The notes below the pieces were generated by a model. The model ran no database searches and was not told the origin of the DNA. It was given only the letters and a program-made list of their open reading frames with translations. DNA of 64,000 bases from assembly GCA_034766995.1 (NCBI GenBank), contig CM068315.1, positions 21,342,844-21,406,843 of the forward strand, in the 5' to 3' direction. Below are positions 1-11,869 of the stretch, piece by piece; positions within the stretch are counted from its first letter, which is position 1, and every line of letters begins with the position of its first letter. The stretch comes from Acanthacorydalis orientalis (lineage: Eukaryota > Arthropoda > Insecta > Megaloptera > Corydalidae). A program made the translations under genes and the position numbers.

Positions 1-72
1 AATGCAAACAAATAGTGTGTGAGAAAAAGAACGAGTTAAATGTTTTATACGACTCTATACTTTTATGAACTA

Positions 73-333
73 TTAGGTTGGTAGAAAAATAATTGTGGTT
101 TATGACTTTCAAATTCATGGCATTTTTTTAACATAAGTGGTTTTAAGTGGCACTACCTGTTGGATGACTAACGCTTAGGTTTTGTGCAAGCTCTCGAATT
201 TTTGTGCGTCGTTCTGCTAAAAATGCACTTTAAAATGATATTAACATGAACACGATGCAATACACTTTCATTGAAAAAAATTAAAGTTAGAATTCAGAAA
301 ACAAAAACCCCATTTATTTTCCTACGAACCTGA
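73..333 (-). mobile_element. Mariner deletion derivative (MITE)
   Basis: Non-autonomous mariner of about 261 bp flanked by TA on both sides (71-72 and 334-335). The left end reads TTAGGTTGGTAGAAAAATAA and the right end is its imperfect inverse (TTTTCCTACGAACCTGA). Read on the minus strand it keeps the 5' leader seen in the related copies, then a short stretch resembling the RELAQ...SVSHPT part of the transposase DNA-binding region, then the 3' end. The catalytic half is missing. It belongs to the same family as the long copy at 8343-9647 and the copies at 29690, 32633, 34990 and 53125. Confidence 0.85.
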
Positions 334-469
334 TATTTTCCATATGTTGCCATTTTTTGTTGACAATTTAATAACTTGTGAACTGTGAAACAAAATACAT
401 TTATATGAATTATAATTACTTTATGAATAGAGACTATTAAAATTTTACAAAAAATTTAATTATTCATAA

Positions 470-507
<38 letters not shown>

Positions 508-789
508 GTATATATATATATACAAAATTAAACAGTTTAGTTTTCTTTTCAAAGTATTTTTTCTCTTATATTCGATAATGCGACTTTTTTCATAACAAGA
601 CATACTGAAAAATAATATTATTGTTTTATCTTAAACGTTACAAGGAATCAATTTAAAAAGTTACATCTTCAAAATGAAAAACTGGTAATCTTACACATTT
701 TCATTGACTTCGTAGCATTTTTTAAATCTCTCAAATATTCTTAACGTATTACACACTTGCAATGGAAATGAAGATCCAAAAGAGTATTG
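334..789. other. Gap with a TA array
   Basis: A+T-rich DNA. A (TA)n array with one ATATG interruption lies at about 475-523. I see no coding signal or other repeat in the rest. Confidence 0.6.
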
Positions 790-1693
790 AAGAATGTGAA
801 TTGAAGTTGATGATGACAAAATGAATGCATTGTTCGAATCCAATCAGCGTTTAACAACACGAGAGTTTGTTGGAAATCTAAAAATATCGAAATCGAGCGT
901 TGAAAACTATTTAAAACAACTTGGATACGTTAGCAAGGTCGATATTTGGGTACCACACGAGCTCAAATAAATTCATTTCATTAAGTGCATTGACATCTTC
1001 GATTCTTTCTTAAAACGTGGAGAAAACAATCAATTTTTGAAACGTTGTAAAACAAGCGATGAAAAATGGGTCGTCTACAACAATTTCGAACGTGGAGAAA
1101 GCATGATGAACTTGCTCAAAGCACTTTAAAAGCAAATATTCACCAAAGGAAGGTTATACTGTCAGTCTGGTGGGATTTAAAAGTTATTGTATATTTTGAG
1201 TTGCTTCCAAGAAACCAAACCATTAAATTGGACATGTACTGTCGTCAACTGGATAAATTAAATGATGCCATCAGACAGAACCGTCCAGAATTGGTCAATC
1301 GCAAAGGTGTTATGTTTCAACATGATAACGTTAGATCACATGCAAGTTTGGTCACTCGTCAAAAATTGTCGCAGCTTGGATGTGATGTGTTATCACAACC
1401 ATCATATTCACCAGACTTGGCACCATTAGACTACCATTTGTTTCGTTCTTTTTAAATTTCCTTAAATAGTAAACCTTCACTGCAGATGAGGATATCAAAT
1501 CGTTCTTGTAACTATTTTTTCCGAAAAAAATAAGAACTTTTTTGAGCGCGGAATGATGAAGTGGCCTGAAAGATAACAAAAGGTAATAAAACGAAAAGGA
1601 CAATATAAATTTTTTAATAAAGTTTTTGTTTCCTATAAAAAAATCGCCTTTCATTTGCATAAAAAAAAACGCAATTACTTTTTGCTAACCCAA
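790..1693 (+). mobile_element. 5'-truncated mariner
   Basis: Relic of a mariner whose right terminal repeat is present (CGCAATTACTTTTTGCTAAC, then CCAA and TA at 1694-1695). This TIR is of the TTGGGTTAGCAAAAAG type and differs from the TTAGGTTGG family in this window, so it is a separate lineage. I cannot find the left TIR, and the left boundary is set by where transposase homology begins. Its 3' end lies about 45 bp from another mariner in the opposite orientation. Confidence 0.8.
809..1455 (+). pseudogene. Mariner transposase pseudogene
   Basis: Broken DD34D-type transposase. The first part (809-970) reads as the end of the helix-turn-helix region and linker (LTTREFVGNLKIS..., then DIWVPHELK) and stops at TAA. 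The frame continues with a linker ending in TSDEKWVVYNN, which holds the first catalytic Asp. A frameshift near 1070-1100 moves the rest into the frame of an open 129-codon stretch (1066-1455) carrying VWWD, FELLPRNQTI, the second Asp in FQHDN, and the third in YSPDLAPLDYHLFRSF. The N-terminal HTH domain is missing. Stops and at least one frameshift rule out function. The family assignment is firm; the subfamily is not. Confidence 0.88.
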
Positions 1694-1737
1694 TATAAGG
1701 CTTTATTTACACAATATAGTTTTGACATTATAGCTAT

Positions 1738-2600
1738 GAGGAGAGGTCCAAAAGTTCGAGGAAAAAAGGCAAAAAAAATTCTGGTTGAGCTGATATTTTT
1801 AATTTTTTATATATAGTCTTTCTTAATACTAATACATTTTTTACAACGCTCAATGAACTTTTCATGTACTTCTTCATCGCCTTGAAATTTTTTACCCTTC
1901 AAGTCTCTCATCAGATTTGAGAATAAAAAGTAATCGTTCAGGACCAGATCTGGACTATATGGTGGATGGTTGAGTTCTTAGAAGCCACACTCAGTTACAG
2001 CAGGCATCGCAAGCTGACTTCGGTGTACCGGAGCGATTCTTGTAAAAGAAGAATACTTTTTGACCATTTTTCATGCCTTTTTTTAATATCATCTCGAAAT
2101 CGACGAGTACTCGACGTATAGCTCTCTCTGGTTATGCTGATACCCTTTTCTTTGTATTTAATTAAGAAAATGTCTTCTGCATCTCAAAACACAGTCGTCA
2201 TCATTTTTCCCAGTGACTGCGACACCTTGAATTTCTTGGATAGAGGTTCATTCTTTTTTGGCCACTGCATGGACTCTTGTTTCCTCTCAGATTGGTAGTG
2301 ATAGACCCAAGTCTCGTATCCGGTAACAAATCTGTCCGAAATCCCATGAAAATCGTCGCCATATAGCTCCAAAAAGTCCCGACTGCACACATTTCGTTGC
2401 CTTTCTTGCACTGGCATAGACATTCTCGGCAGCCATCTTTTGCTCACCTTAGTCATGCTAAGATGATCATGAAAGATTCTGAGAATAGTGGTATCGGATA
2501 CTCAAGTCATTTCAGCGAGTTATTTCTTCTTCAATCGATCATCTGCCGATACAAGATTTTCGACTTTTTCGATAATGTCTGAGGTATTTTTGTGTTCTGG
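1738..2600 (-). mobile_element. Second mariner relic, opposite strand
   Basis: Minus-strand mariner of another lineage. Its 3' end is probably near 1738, where a possible terminal sequence (GAGGAGAGGTCCAAAAGTTC) lies outside the transposase stop codon. I could not recognise the matching 5' TIR, so the right boundary is approximate. It sits tail to tail with the mariner ending at 1693. Confidence 0.7.
1807..2580 (-). pseudogene. Mariner transposase pseudogene
   Basis: From right to left: a degraded HTH/linker region with internal stops (2460-2580), then the open stretch 2456-2184. That stretch holds VSKRWLPRMS, the DRFVTGYETWVYHY block (the usual catalytic Asp of GDETW is Tyr here), and a KKF..Q.LGKMMTTVF block. 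A disrupted middle follows, then YSPDLVLNDYFLFSNLMRDL with the last catalytic Asp, and a tail ending KKCISIKKDYI before the TAA at 1807-1809. Loss of the first Asp together with stops and frameshifts makes it inactive. It resembles mori- or elegans-like mariners, but I cannot fix the subfamily. Confidence 0.85.
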
Positions 2601-3452
2601 GAGGTGAGTAAAAAAATCATCTGTAAAAGGTTCATTTCCTCTCAAAAAGTGTAAAAATTGACCGTTACATTACCTCCTAATTAGCACTATTATTATAAAA
2701 TTATTATTTATACAGACATTTAAATTTCAATTAATTGTAAAACCTAGAATTGTATTTTTTTCAAAAAAAATACAAGAACTAAAATTAACTAGAAAAGAAT
2801 TGGATCAACTGCAAAAGTTAAACGAAACATAATCGATTACCGGATTTGCTCTATTTCACTCACAAGTTTATTGACATCGTATTTCATTTCAAAATAACAT
2901 TCCTTCCATTCGAAAAACTGTGAAGTTTTGTAACAATTTGCGAATCACTCTCACTGCGTTTGTTCCACTACGCTAAATCTGAAAATGAATTAGGTTCGCA
3001 TATGATTCCATTATACGTACAGTTATCTGAATGGATTGGATCTGTAAACTCTCATTTAATGTATAAGTCTGTGTGTTCTGAAATGATACATCAATAAATG
3101 TGCGGATCTGAACCGTTTATTGAACTTATGATGTTTGTGAAGCATACATGATTAACTTTTAATATAAAAAGTACGTTGTCGCTTCGTGTTATTCTAGTGT
3201 TTTTTTTTATTACCAGATAACTGGATTGTTTATATCATTTAATGCGTTATTTAATTGAAAGTGACGAAAATAAGTGTTCTAATTAGATAACATTCGAGAA
3301 AAAAGTGTGATCTTGGCGAATGTAAATATTTATACTGAACTTAGGAAGGTAAGCGAATAAAAATATTTATAAAATTAAACATCGACGGATTATTTACGCA
3401 AACGCAGACACACGCGCAACATATGTAAGTGCATACATACATATATTTGAAC
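2601..3452. other. No recognisable gene
   Basis: Noncoding A+T-rich DNA. The part at about 2830-3130 is a little more complex in base composition than its surroundings, but it has no ORF or repeat match that I can recognise. Confidence 0.5.
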
Positions 3453-3456
3453 ATAT

Positions 3457-3521
<65 letters not shown>

Positions 3522-3528
3522 GTAGTGT
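3453..3528. repeat. (TA)n microsatellite
   Basis: Nearly pure (TA)n with one AA interruption. The predicted peptides here are only Ile-Tyr runs. Confidence 0.97.
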
Positions 3529-3765
3529 ATGGTATTGAGAGTTTTTTTCTCAATTTTTGTTGTGTCGCTAAATATTTTAACTGCTTTGGCCGCACAGCAC
3601 TTAAGTTTTTTCAGCTTAATCGAATAATATTTAAAAGTGACGAATTGAATAGAATTTTGGAAAAAATCAGAACCGTAGCTTTATATGACTTTTATTATAT
3701 TACTCTCTAGCGTGGACAATAAATATGGTGTCGACGTTTTAGTTTTAAACATCATTGTTATTTAA

Positions 3766-4085
3766 TCCGTTGAAGCCGAGCGTAGATCTAGGAATCCGTT
3801 GATATTCTCTAAATAAACTATGGTCTCAAAACGCTATCTTTTGATGATATAATTAAAGGTCATAATATCTCTCTAATGAGATTAAATTTATAACTCTTTC
3901 TTTCACTAAAAAGTACGGTTAGCTAAAAATCAGAAATATGACGTTTTTTTTAATTTGAAAACCTACAAATACTATAAACATGAGAATTAGGCTGAACAAT
4001 ATTTTTTTTACAAACGCTCATCGTTGGAAGAATGCGTACAAAGAATTTTGAATCTCTATGTTGTTCACGTGCATTGAAAAAAAAT
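3766..4085 (+). mobile_element. piggyBac-like MITE, partial copy
   Basis: Starts directly after TTAA (3762-3765) with TCCGTTGAAGCCGAGCG. It matches the minus strand of the element at 27932-28588 over about 300 bp, sharing for example AAACTATGGTCTCA followed by CTATCTTTTG, and the block TAACTCTTTCTTTCA. The match fades near 4060-4085. No coding capacity. The piggyBac assignment rests on TTAA and the form of the terminus. Confidence 0.6.
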
Positions 4086-4087
4086 AC

Positions 4088-4146
4088 CTAGTGTGTAGTG
4101 TAGTGTCCAGTGTGTAGTGTAAAATACATTTTACACTACACACTAG
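4088..4146. repeat. Perfect hairpin with a third arm copy
   Basis: Arms 4109-4125 and 4128-4144 are perfect 17-bp inverse copies (AGTGTGTAGTGTAAAAT) around a 2-nt loop. The 14-mer CTAGTGTGTAGTGT at 4088-4101 repeats the same arm again and is itself the inverse of 4133-4146. Confidence 0.9.
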
Positions 4147-4189
4147 AGAAGTAAAACTTACGCAAAATCTACATACACACCAGGTAGCA

Positions 4190-4356
4190 GCATTTTGCAG
4201 ACTTTGAGAAAAACTCCTTTTTCGACGGGATAAAAAAATTGGAAATTCGCTGGACCAAGTTTATAACCCCAATGGAGATTATGTTAAAAAATAAAATCGA
4301 TTTTTCGAAGATAGTGTTTAACTTACTTTTTTACTATACTTATCAAACGACCCTCG
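4190..4356 (+). mobile_element. Mariner 3' stub
   Basis: Encodes a mariner-like C-terminus (F.DGIKKLEIRWTKFI, then a block resembling NGDYVEK) and ends with a TIR read inward from the right as CGAGGGTCGTTTGATAAG, followed by TA at 4357-4358. The TIR matches the family at 57571-57859. All 5' parts are missing. Confidence 0.75.
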
Positions 4357-4364
4357 TATTTATC

Positions 4365-4535
4365 TCTATTATATAATATCTATCTTAGTTTCACTAATGA
4401 ATTATTTTCCACCTCACAAAGGACAAAATATATCTGATCAAAACTAATCAATAAATTATTATTTGTCATTGATTGTTCCTTATACTCATTTTCATGACAA
4501 CTGCATCATTTTGAGAGAGCCCCAAGGTACAAAAA
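4365..4535 (-). repeat. Dispersed repeat, copy on minus strand
   Basis: Read on the minus strand this is one of about eight diverged copies of a family of roughly 170 bp. It starts TTTTTTGTACCTTGGGGCTC, passes through an AACAATCAATGACAAATAAT block, and ends GTGAGGTGGAAAATAATTCA. The clearest relative is at 31350-31525. No ORF. The type of element is unknown. Confidence 0.55.
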
Positions 4536-5125
4536 AATCTTTCTGCGATTCTAACATGTACGTGAATATGCCGCATATGTCAAAACTAGTAATAGGGAAC
4601 AAACACTTAGATAGTTCTTAATGACAATTACTACCCAGTCGACACACATTAAATCACAGGTATAAAAATATGCAATTGTAATTTTAATTTCTTACATTTT
4701 CGCGAAATACTAGACAGTTCAATAGTGTATATTATGTGGATTCTCGAAAGGTAATTTCAAACCAATCATGGATAGACAGTGCATAGTTACATAATTTTTG
4801 TATCCAACAATAGATGAAAGATACATAAATTAATTATTCCACTATAAAATTTCCAAATAAAATCTTAGAAGAATTGACTCACGGTTATGCAAAATTAGAC
4901 CTAAAAAGCCACCAGATAAAAAAAATATTGTGTAGTTTACACTACATATTACAGAAATAAAACGCAAAATCTATATACATACCAGGTAGAAAACAAGTTA
5001 GGTTTGTCAATGTATATACACAATTTATTGAATATTTGGATTTATTATTACGAAGTTTCCATTGATTCATATTCCAGAAAAGAGATAATTGGTTTATGAT
5101 TACTAAAGTATGAAATGAATGTTTT
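4536..5125. other. Gap with a small direct repeat
   Basis: Mostly featureless. About 4935-4998 resembles 4130-4190 (shared CGCAAAATCTA.ATACA.ACCAGGTAG), which is a short diverged dispersed repeat. Confidence 0.5.
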
Positions 5126-5431
5126 TTAGTGTAATTTATCTAAATACCTGACAAGTACAGCGTCATTTGTATTTCCCGATTTAGTGGTGTATGTATATGT
5201 AATGGTAGATACATTGCGATCATTATTCATTGTAAAATTAAATTTATGATCTACAAAATCAATCAAAAATTGTACCTCTCCTGAATCAAAATTTACATTA
5301 AAATCGCCATTCAAAACGATAGGCTATTGAGAGAGATGTTTATCAACAAATTCATTATCAGAAACATCATTAGAGTACAAGATTAAAGATTGATAAATTA
5401 ACTGTATTATTTTAGACATAGCTTGATTAGG
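5126..5431 (-). pseudogene. Helentron-type endonuclease fragment
   Basis: Fragment of an apurinic-like endonuclease domain. On the minus strand it begins with PNQAMSKIIQLIYQSL, meets one in-frame TAG, and continues PIVLNGDFNVNF (the GDFN motif of the endonuclease/exonuclease/phosphatase fold). It then reads LIDFVDHKFNFTMNND and ends T.DAVLVRYLDKL. This order resembles the endonuclease carried at the C-terminus of arthropod Helentron helicases. A non-LTR retrotransposon endonuclease is the alternative. No helicase, Rep or reverse transcriptase sequence is next to it. It is a dead fragment of about 100 residues. Confidence 0.65.
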
Positions 5432-5480
5432 ATATATATATAGAGAGAGAGAGAGAGAGAAATAAAGAAAGAGATACATA
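5432..5480. repeat. (TA)n/(GA)n simple repeat
   Basis: Short TA run followed by GA repeats and a purine-rich tail. Confidence 0.85.
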
Positions 5481-6180
5481 TGCACAAGCTGCTTGTAACG
5501 ATTGCAGCACCGATACTTTCCAGCATCTTTCTTTAGCTTAAAGTCACAGGAAGTGGGAGTGCAATGTTTCGTTACATGTTCAGTCGCATGAATCCAATTC
5601 GCTCTAACATTTGTAAATAAGTTTTATTTCAAAAAGATTTTAAATATACATTAAATGTACTAATAATAGTTATTAATAAATAAAAATGGAAACTATTAAT
5701 TTTTACGAATTCCCATTCCAGCGAACCTTTCCAACATTATATTTTCATGTTAACCTCTAGGATTATCATACGAGTTTAGTTTACCTATATAAGGTTTATA
5801 TTACAAAATAATTTTATAACGAAACAAATAATACATATTGGAACATCAAATGAATTGTTAAAATATATGAAAGAGAGCTCACCAGTCTTTGTAACGTCAA
5901 TTTGAAGCTTATATTTTTAAAAATTGGACGAAAATTTTGTATATTTACTATACATTTATTTAACGATTCTCATTTGTTTAATGATACGTTTTTTTAAACC
6001 AATGCAAATCTACTTAACATAAAATTATCTAAAAAAATAGTTTATTCTGTAGAAAAAACCCAAAGCATTTTAATTTGTTTAATTATGAATCGTAGAAAAC
6101 AAGTATACATAAATTATCTTTTTAATTTTTTTTTTCATGTATCTATATACAAATTTACAGAAGAGCTTTATGGGACTAAA
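5481..6180. other. No recognisable gene
   Basis: A+T-rich DNA in which I see no ORF, terminal repeat or homology to other parts of the window. Confidence 0.5.
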
Positions 6181-6194
6181 TCTCTCTCACTCTC

Positions 6195-6228
<34 letters not shown>

Positions 6229-6299
6229 ACTATCTATCTATCTATTTATCTATCTTTATATATATATACATATATATAACTATCTATCTATCTATCTAT

Positions 6300-6356
<57 letters not shown>

Positions 6357-6406
6357 TAGATAGATATATAGATACAGATATCAATATAAATATAGATATA
6401 TAATAT
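6181..6406. repeat. Compound TA/TATC microsatellite
   Basis: Alternating (TC)n, (TA)n and (CTAT)n blocks. CTATCTATCTAT tracts flank a long pure TA core, and inverse-phase TAGATAGATA follows, so the tract can fold on itself. Confidence 0.95.
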
Positions 6407-7420
6407 TTTATATTTAATACGAAATATTTTTTATCCTGATACTTTATATAAGTTCTAAACTCCTTATGATATTTTGCCTCTTTTTTTATACTTAAGTATG
6501 AATTTTGTTTGTTAAATATAATTTTAATTTAAAACTAAACTTTTGGTTTAAAAAGTTTTTTACTTCATAATTTGAAATTCATTTTCTACCAAAACATTAT
6601 TTAAAAAATTAGTATCTAGTATTATAGGTTCTATGACCGATTCTTATCGATACCTTGTATATTTTTATTATAATGAACAACTACTCGAAATGATAACATT
6701 TTTACCATTTATCTTTTTAAATTAATATAATTACATTTTATTCGCTGTAGATTTAAATAAATGATAAAATACTACTCACATTCATAAGAAAGGTAATTGT
6801 TTTGTATATTACTGAGATATTCGAGAATTCTTTTAATAGCCTCGTATGTCTGATAATAAGTATCGACTTGACATAAACAATCTCAAGTATAAAAACATTA
6901 CAGTGAATAGGAAAATAATTTGATTTTTATTATTTATAAGTGTAAATTAGAGACTTGATAATCTGATTTAAAATAATAATGGTTGAATTATTGAAAATAA
7001 TGTATTATAGAGAAAAGTACGGGTGAAATAAAACGAATACTCATAGTGTAACATAATTATGAAATCATATTTATCATTCATTAGTATCAGTAAAATATTC
7101 TAACAAACAAAAGTATTGTATTTATTGAAGTTGTTGTTTAAAAAACAAGTAATTGAAGTTTGTTCATTGTTAAAACTGTCCGTTTTCTGGACTGCCATTT
7201 AAGAATGCACATTATAATTTAAAAATCTGCCAGTTTAACGATTATTCCGTACTGCTCTGTTGTTTTTATATCAATAACTAAAGTATATTAATATGGATTT
7301 TTTATCTTCCATTTTTAATTTTTCAGGTAAAAATATAAAAACACTTTTTCTTAAAATTTTAACATGAAAAACATGAGAAAATTCTTTTTTACTTCGACCT
7401 TACTTGTTAAAATCACGCGA
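6407..7420. other. No recognisable gene
   Basis: Noncoding A+T-rich DNA without repeats that I can recognise. Confidence 0.5.
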
Positions 7421-7424
7421 CTAA

Positions 7425-7650
7425 ATGACGACTGACAAAAACTACTCTCATACTATCAGTTACTAACTGACAGTCTTAATGTAAATGTCCAATTTCAAAA
7501 ATTTTTGAATTGTTTCAGTCGGACTGGCAATGACTGACAGTCAGTCATTTCGATGCATAAATTGTCATTTTGACTGTCAGTCATCCTCTAACTGTCAGTT
7601 TTAACTGATGATTTGTACCCTACTTTAGACTGTCTATGACAGTTTATCGT
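7425..7650. repeat. Cluster of TGACAGT motifs
   Basis: At least five copies of ACTGACAGT or its inverse within about 180 bp: 7466-7474, 7532-7546, 7572-7582, 7590-7600 and 7628-7644. Positions 7529-7549 form a perfect 21-bp palindrome centred on an A (AATGACTGAC-A-GTCAGTCATT). No ORF. It could be a degenerate inverted-repeat element or a protein-binding array. Confidence 0.6.
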
Positions 7651-8342
7651 ACATAGTAAACAACCAACTTCAAGGGCATTCCATTGTATTTATTTTTCGT
7701 TTTACATTGAAATCGTATGTAGTTATTTTTCAATAATTATTTAATTTTGAATGAAACTATCAAATGAAGCTCATATTTAATAAAAGTGAGTCGATACAAA
7801 TTGATATGTATTTACGTTGTTAAACGATTACAATTTTATGAGTAACATAATTTATTTCATTAATTTTATAACTGAATGTATATATTTTGTCTTTCGTAAG
7901 TTTTAGAAAAAACGCTTATCAGAAAATATTAGTTTTGAATAACACGGTGATTGAATAAGATTTTACATTAATAGTTTAGAATTTTATTTTTAAAATGATT
8001 TGCTACTGATACAAGATTATTTACGCGCAAATCACATTCATACAACAGACACAAACGACCACATACACTCTCATCATCTAGCACAAACAATATGCATCGA
8101 TTGTATCGGCGTTAATCTCCACGAAATTGTAGTTTTTCTCAAGCGCACGTATGAGCTAGTTTCACTGTCCTCAACTGCATTGTACAATCGGTGCGTTTGC
8201 CAGAAATCATTGTGCACAGTAGTGAAAATACAAGTTACTGCACACAAATACAACCACAAAACTTACAGTTCAATAAATCTGCCGTCAAATATTAAATATT
8301 GTCATAAGTTTCTTATAGACAATAATATTATGTTAGTAAATT
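7651..8342. other. Gap with a higher-complexity island
   Basis: The stretch at about 8010-8300 is less A+T-rich than its surroundings, with ACGCGC, GTATCGGCG and TGCCGTC words. It holds a 114-codon open frame (8000-8344, plus strand) with no domain I recognise and no convincing start context, plus an AATAAA at about 8272. It may be a transposon or LTR scrap. I do not call a gene. Confidence 0.4.
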
Positions 8343-8476
8343 AATAATTGTGGTTTATGGCTTTCAAATTCGTTATTATACATTTTTCTAAACTAATAAT
8401 TAAGTGTATTAATCGAAATAAGCACCATTAGAATCGACACATTTTTAACAATTAATTACAAGTTTATTCGGATAGT

Positions 8477-9462
8477 TTAAAATTCCGAAGTTCTGGAGTT
8501 GATAAAATCTCTAAATGTTCTTTCGGCAGCATCTTGGCTGTTGAGGACCTTATCCAGTAAGAAGTTGTCGAAATGCTTAAACAAGTGATAATCTATTGGA
8601 GAGATGTCTGTTAAGTTTGGTGGATGAGGCAATGTTTCATAGCCTAATTCATTCAACTTTTGGAGGGCCAATCGTGCGACGCGTGGTCGTGTATAGCGTG
8701 TAGCAGAATTAGACCTTTTCAATTGACCAGTGCGGGGACCAAACATCGATGTCAAATAAACGTCCATGATGTCGGCAATAACTTTCATGATAATAACTCA
8801 CATCTGTAATGGTTTCGTCAAAATGCAAAAAATTGTAATGAACTTTACCGAGTGCAGACCACCAAAAATCACCATAATTTTCTTTTGGTAAAATTTCGGT
8901 TTCGCAAAATTTTTTGAGAGTTGATTTTTGTCTAAATATTGTGCAGACCGCTTTCTGTTCTTATAAATGATCCACTTTTCTTCGCACGTTACAATACGAT
9001 CGAGAAATGGATCATTTTTGTTGCGTAAAAAAAAGTAGAACAAACATTGTAACGGAATTTTTTTTGGTTTTCGTTCAATTCGTGCGACACCCATTTATCA
9101 AACATTTTTGATTATCTTATCTGTTTAAGTGGTTAAGAACTGTTGAATGGCTAACGCTTCAGTTTCGTGCAAGCTATAGAATTGTTGTGCGTAGTTATGA
9201 TTTAACTAACGCCTTCAGTTGGTCGTTATGAACTGAAGAAGGAAGACCTTGATCTTATTCATCCTCAAGACTCTCATCCTCAGAACGTAATTTTTGGAAC
9301 CACCATTGAATCATACGTTCCTTAAATTGTTAAGGAACTAAACGATATTTTGGGTGAAGGTATTGACCTTCACCCAAAATATCGTTTAGTTTATGAGAAT
9401 TTTCTGCTGGTTTACCGTTCGTTTTGAACTAATACAAAAAATTAACCTTATTTCATTTCTAT
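8477..9462 (-). pseudogene. Mariner transposase pseudogene (cecropia-like)
   Basis: Order on the minus strand: a start region with ATG changed to ATA (near 9460), a leader to HTH region interrupted by the foldback at 9336-9391, a linker, then the open stretch 9094-8798. That stretch has FFLRNKNDPFLDRIVTCEEKW, where the first catalytic Asp of the usual CDEKW is Glu. The second block (8788-8477) has RVARLALQKLNELGYETLPH and DISPIDYHLFKHFDNFL with the last catalytic Asp, and ends INSRTSEF. It resembles the cecropia/Hsmar1 group. Stops, frameshifts and the lost Asp make it inactive. Confidence 0.88.
9336..9391. repeat. 26-bp foldback inside the mariner
   Basis: Perfect inverted repeat: arm 9336-9361 (begins AACTAAACGATATTTTGG) and arm 9366-9391 around a 4-nt loop. 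The arm sequence is the transposase KLND-coding region, so the extra arm is an inverted copy of local sequence. Confidence 0.92.
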
Positions 9463-9647
9463 CTTTAATTCTATAGCCCAATTTGAATCAAAATGAATAA
9501 TAAAACCAAAGTCAATGTTACCAAAATATAGATCAAAAAGGCACTTTAAAATGATATTAATATGAACACTATGAAATGAAGCTTTCATTGAAAAAAATAG
9601 GATACAATTCAGAAAACAAAACCAGCAATTATTTTCCTACCACCCAA

Positions 9648-10889
<1,242 letters not shown>

Positions 10890-11165
10890 GTTTATATGCA
10901 TAAATGGTTTAATTTCACCTTGTCAAGACAACATTGAAAAAGTAAAATAATTATTTTGCTTATATGAATCGAACACTGTCAATGCATTGTGTGTGATATT
11001 TTATATTAAAGGAAAAAATAGAAGGAAACGTTCGAAGTCAAATTAAAAAATTATTATACGAACGCATGTTAATTATATAAATTCATGATCCATTTTCCAC
11101 CAATATTGAATATCAGTTAAGGTTATTATGTGGCCGAATTGAATCATTAACTGTTAACTGGAATA

Positions 11166-11216
11166 TGTATATACACACACACATTTATATATATATATAT
11201 ATATATACATGTATAT

Positions 11217-11261
<45 letters not shown>

Positions 11262-11300
11262 TATATACATGTATTATACATATATATATATATACATATT

Positions 11301-11331
<31 letters not shown>

Positions 11332-11336
11332 TACAT
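11166..11336. repeat. (TA)n/(AC)n array
   Basis: Starts with a short CA tract, then TA blocks separated by repeated TACATGTATA and TATACATA units. Confidence 0.95.
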
Positions 11337-11869
11337 TTTACTATTTATTATGCTGTAGGATATTGAAATAGGATACTATTCGTATATTATATTTAAAGTA
11401 TTTTTATTATTTGTTTTTACTAGTATTCCTGAAATGAGTATTTTTAGATTACTTTTTTATATTATTTTTTTAGTTATTCGATAAAAAAATAATCTTAATT
11501 TATCAATTTACATGATAAATTGATCATAAAATGATAAGGTTATATAACTAAAGGTAATATAATGAAGAACAGAAATTGTATATAAGAAGAAAATTACCTA
11601 GAGAATTTCGCTCCGAACCTTTTACAATAGTGCTTGATTTAGGAAAACATGATAATTTGATTAATGTATTTTTATAACATATAGAAAATAATAATTGTAC
11701 TTTAAATAATTAATAATTATTAACTAATTTATTGTATTTTATTTAAAAATTATTTATTATTACAAAAAAAGTATTCAAAGTGAAAAATAACTAACTTATC
11801 TACATATAACATTAGAGATGGAATGTTATGAAATCATAATCATACTAGTACAAAATTAAATGCGTTATA
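11337..11869. other. No recognisable gene
   Basis: A+T-rich noncoding DNA. The last 100 bp may be the untranslated tail of the neighbouring minus-strand transposon. Confidence 0.45.

Larger units (their letters stand above)
8343..9647 (-). mobile_element. Long mariner copy (parent of the MITE family)
   Basis: About 1.3 kb, the usual full length of mariner. The right (5') end is a TIR reading inward TTGGGTGGTAGGAAAATAAT with TA outside at 9648-9649. The left (3') end keeps AATAATTGTGGTTTATGGC but the outer TIR bases are eroded. The 5' leader and 3' end match those of the deletion derivatives at 73, 29690, 32633, 34990 and 53125, so this copy shows what they lost. It contains a 26-bp foldback at 9336-9391. 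Confidence 0.85.

Noticed and set aside
1352..1660. 102-codon minus-strand frame over the first mariner
   Set aside because: It is the complement of the transposase C-terminus and 3' end.
8000..8344. 114-codon open frame as a host gene
   Set aside because: No recognisable domain, an unconvincing start and an end in A+T-rich DNA; kept only as an unassigned island.
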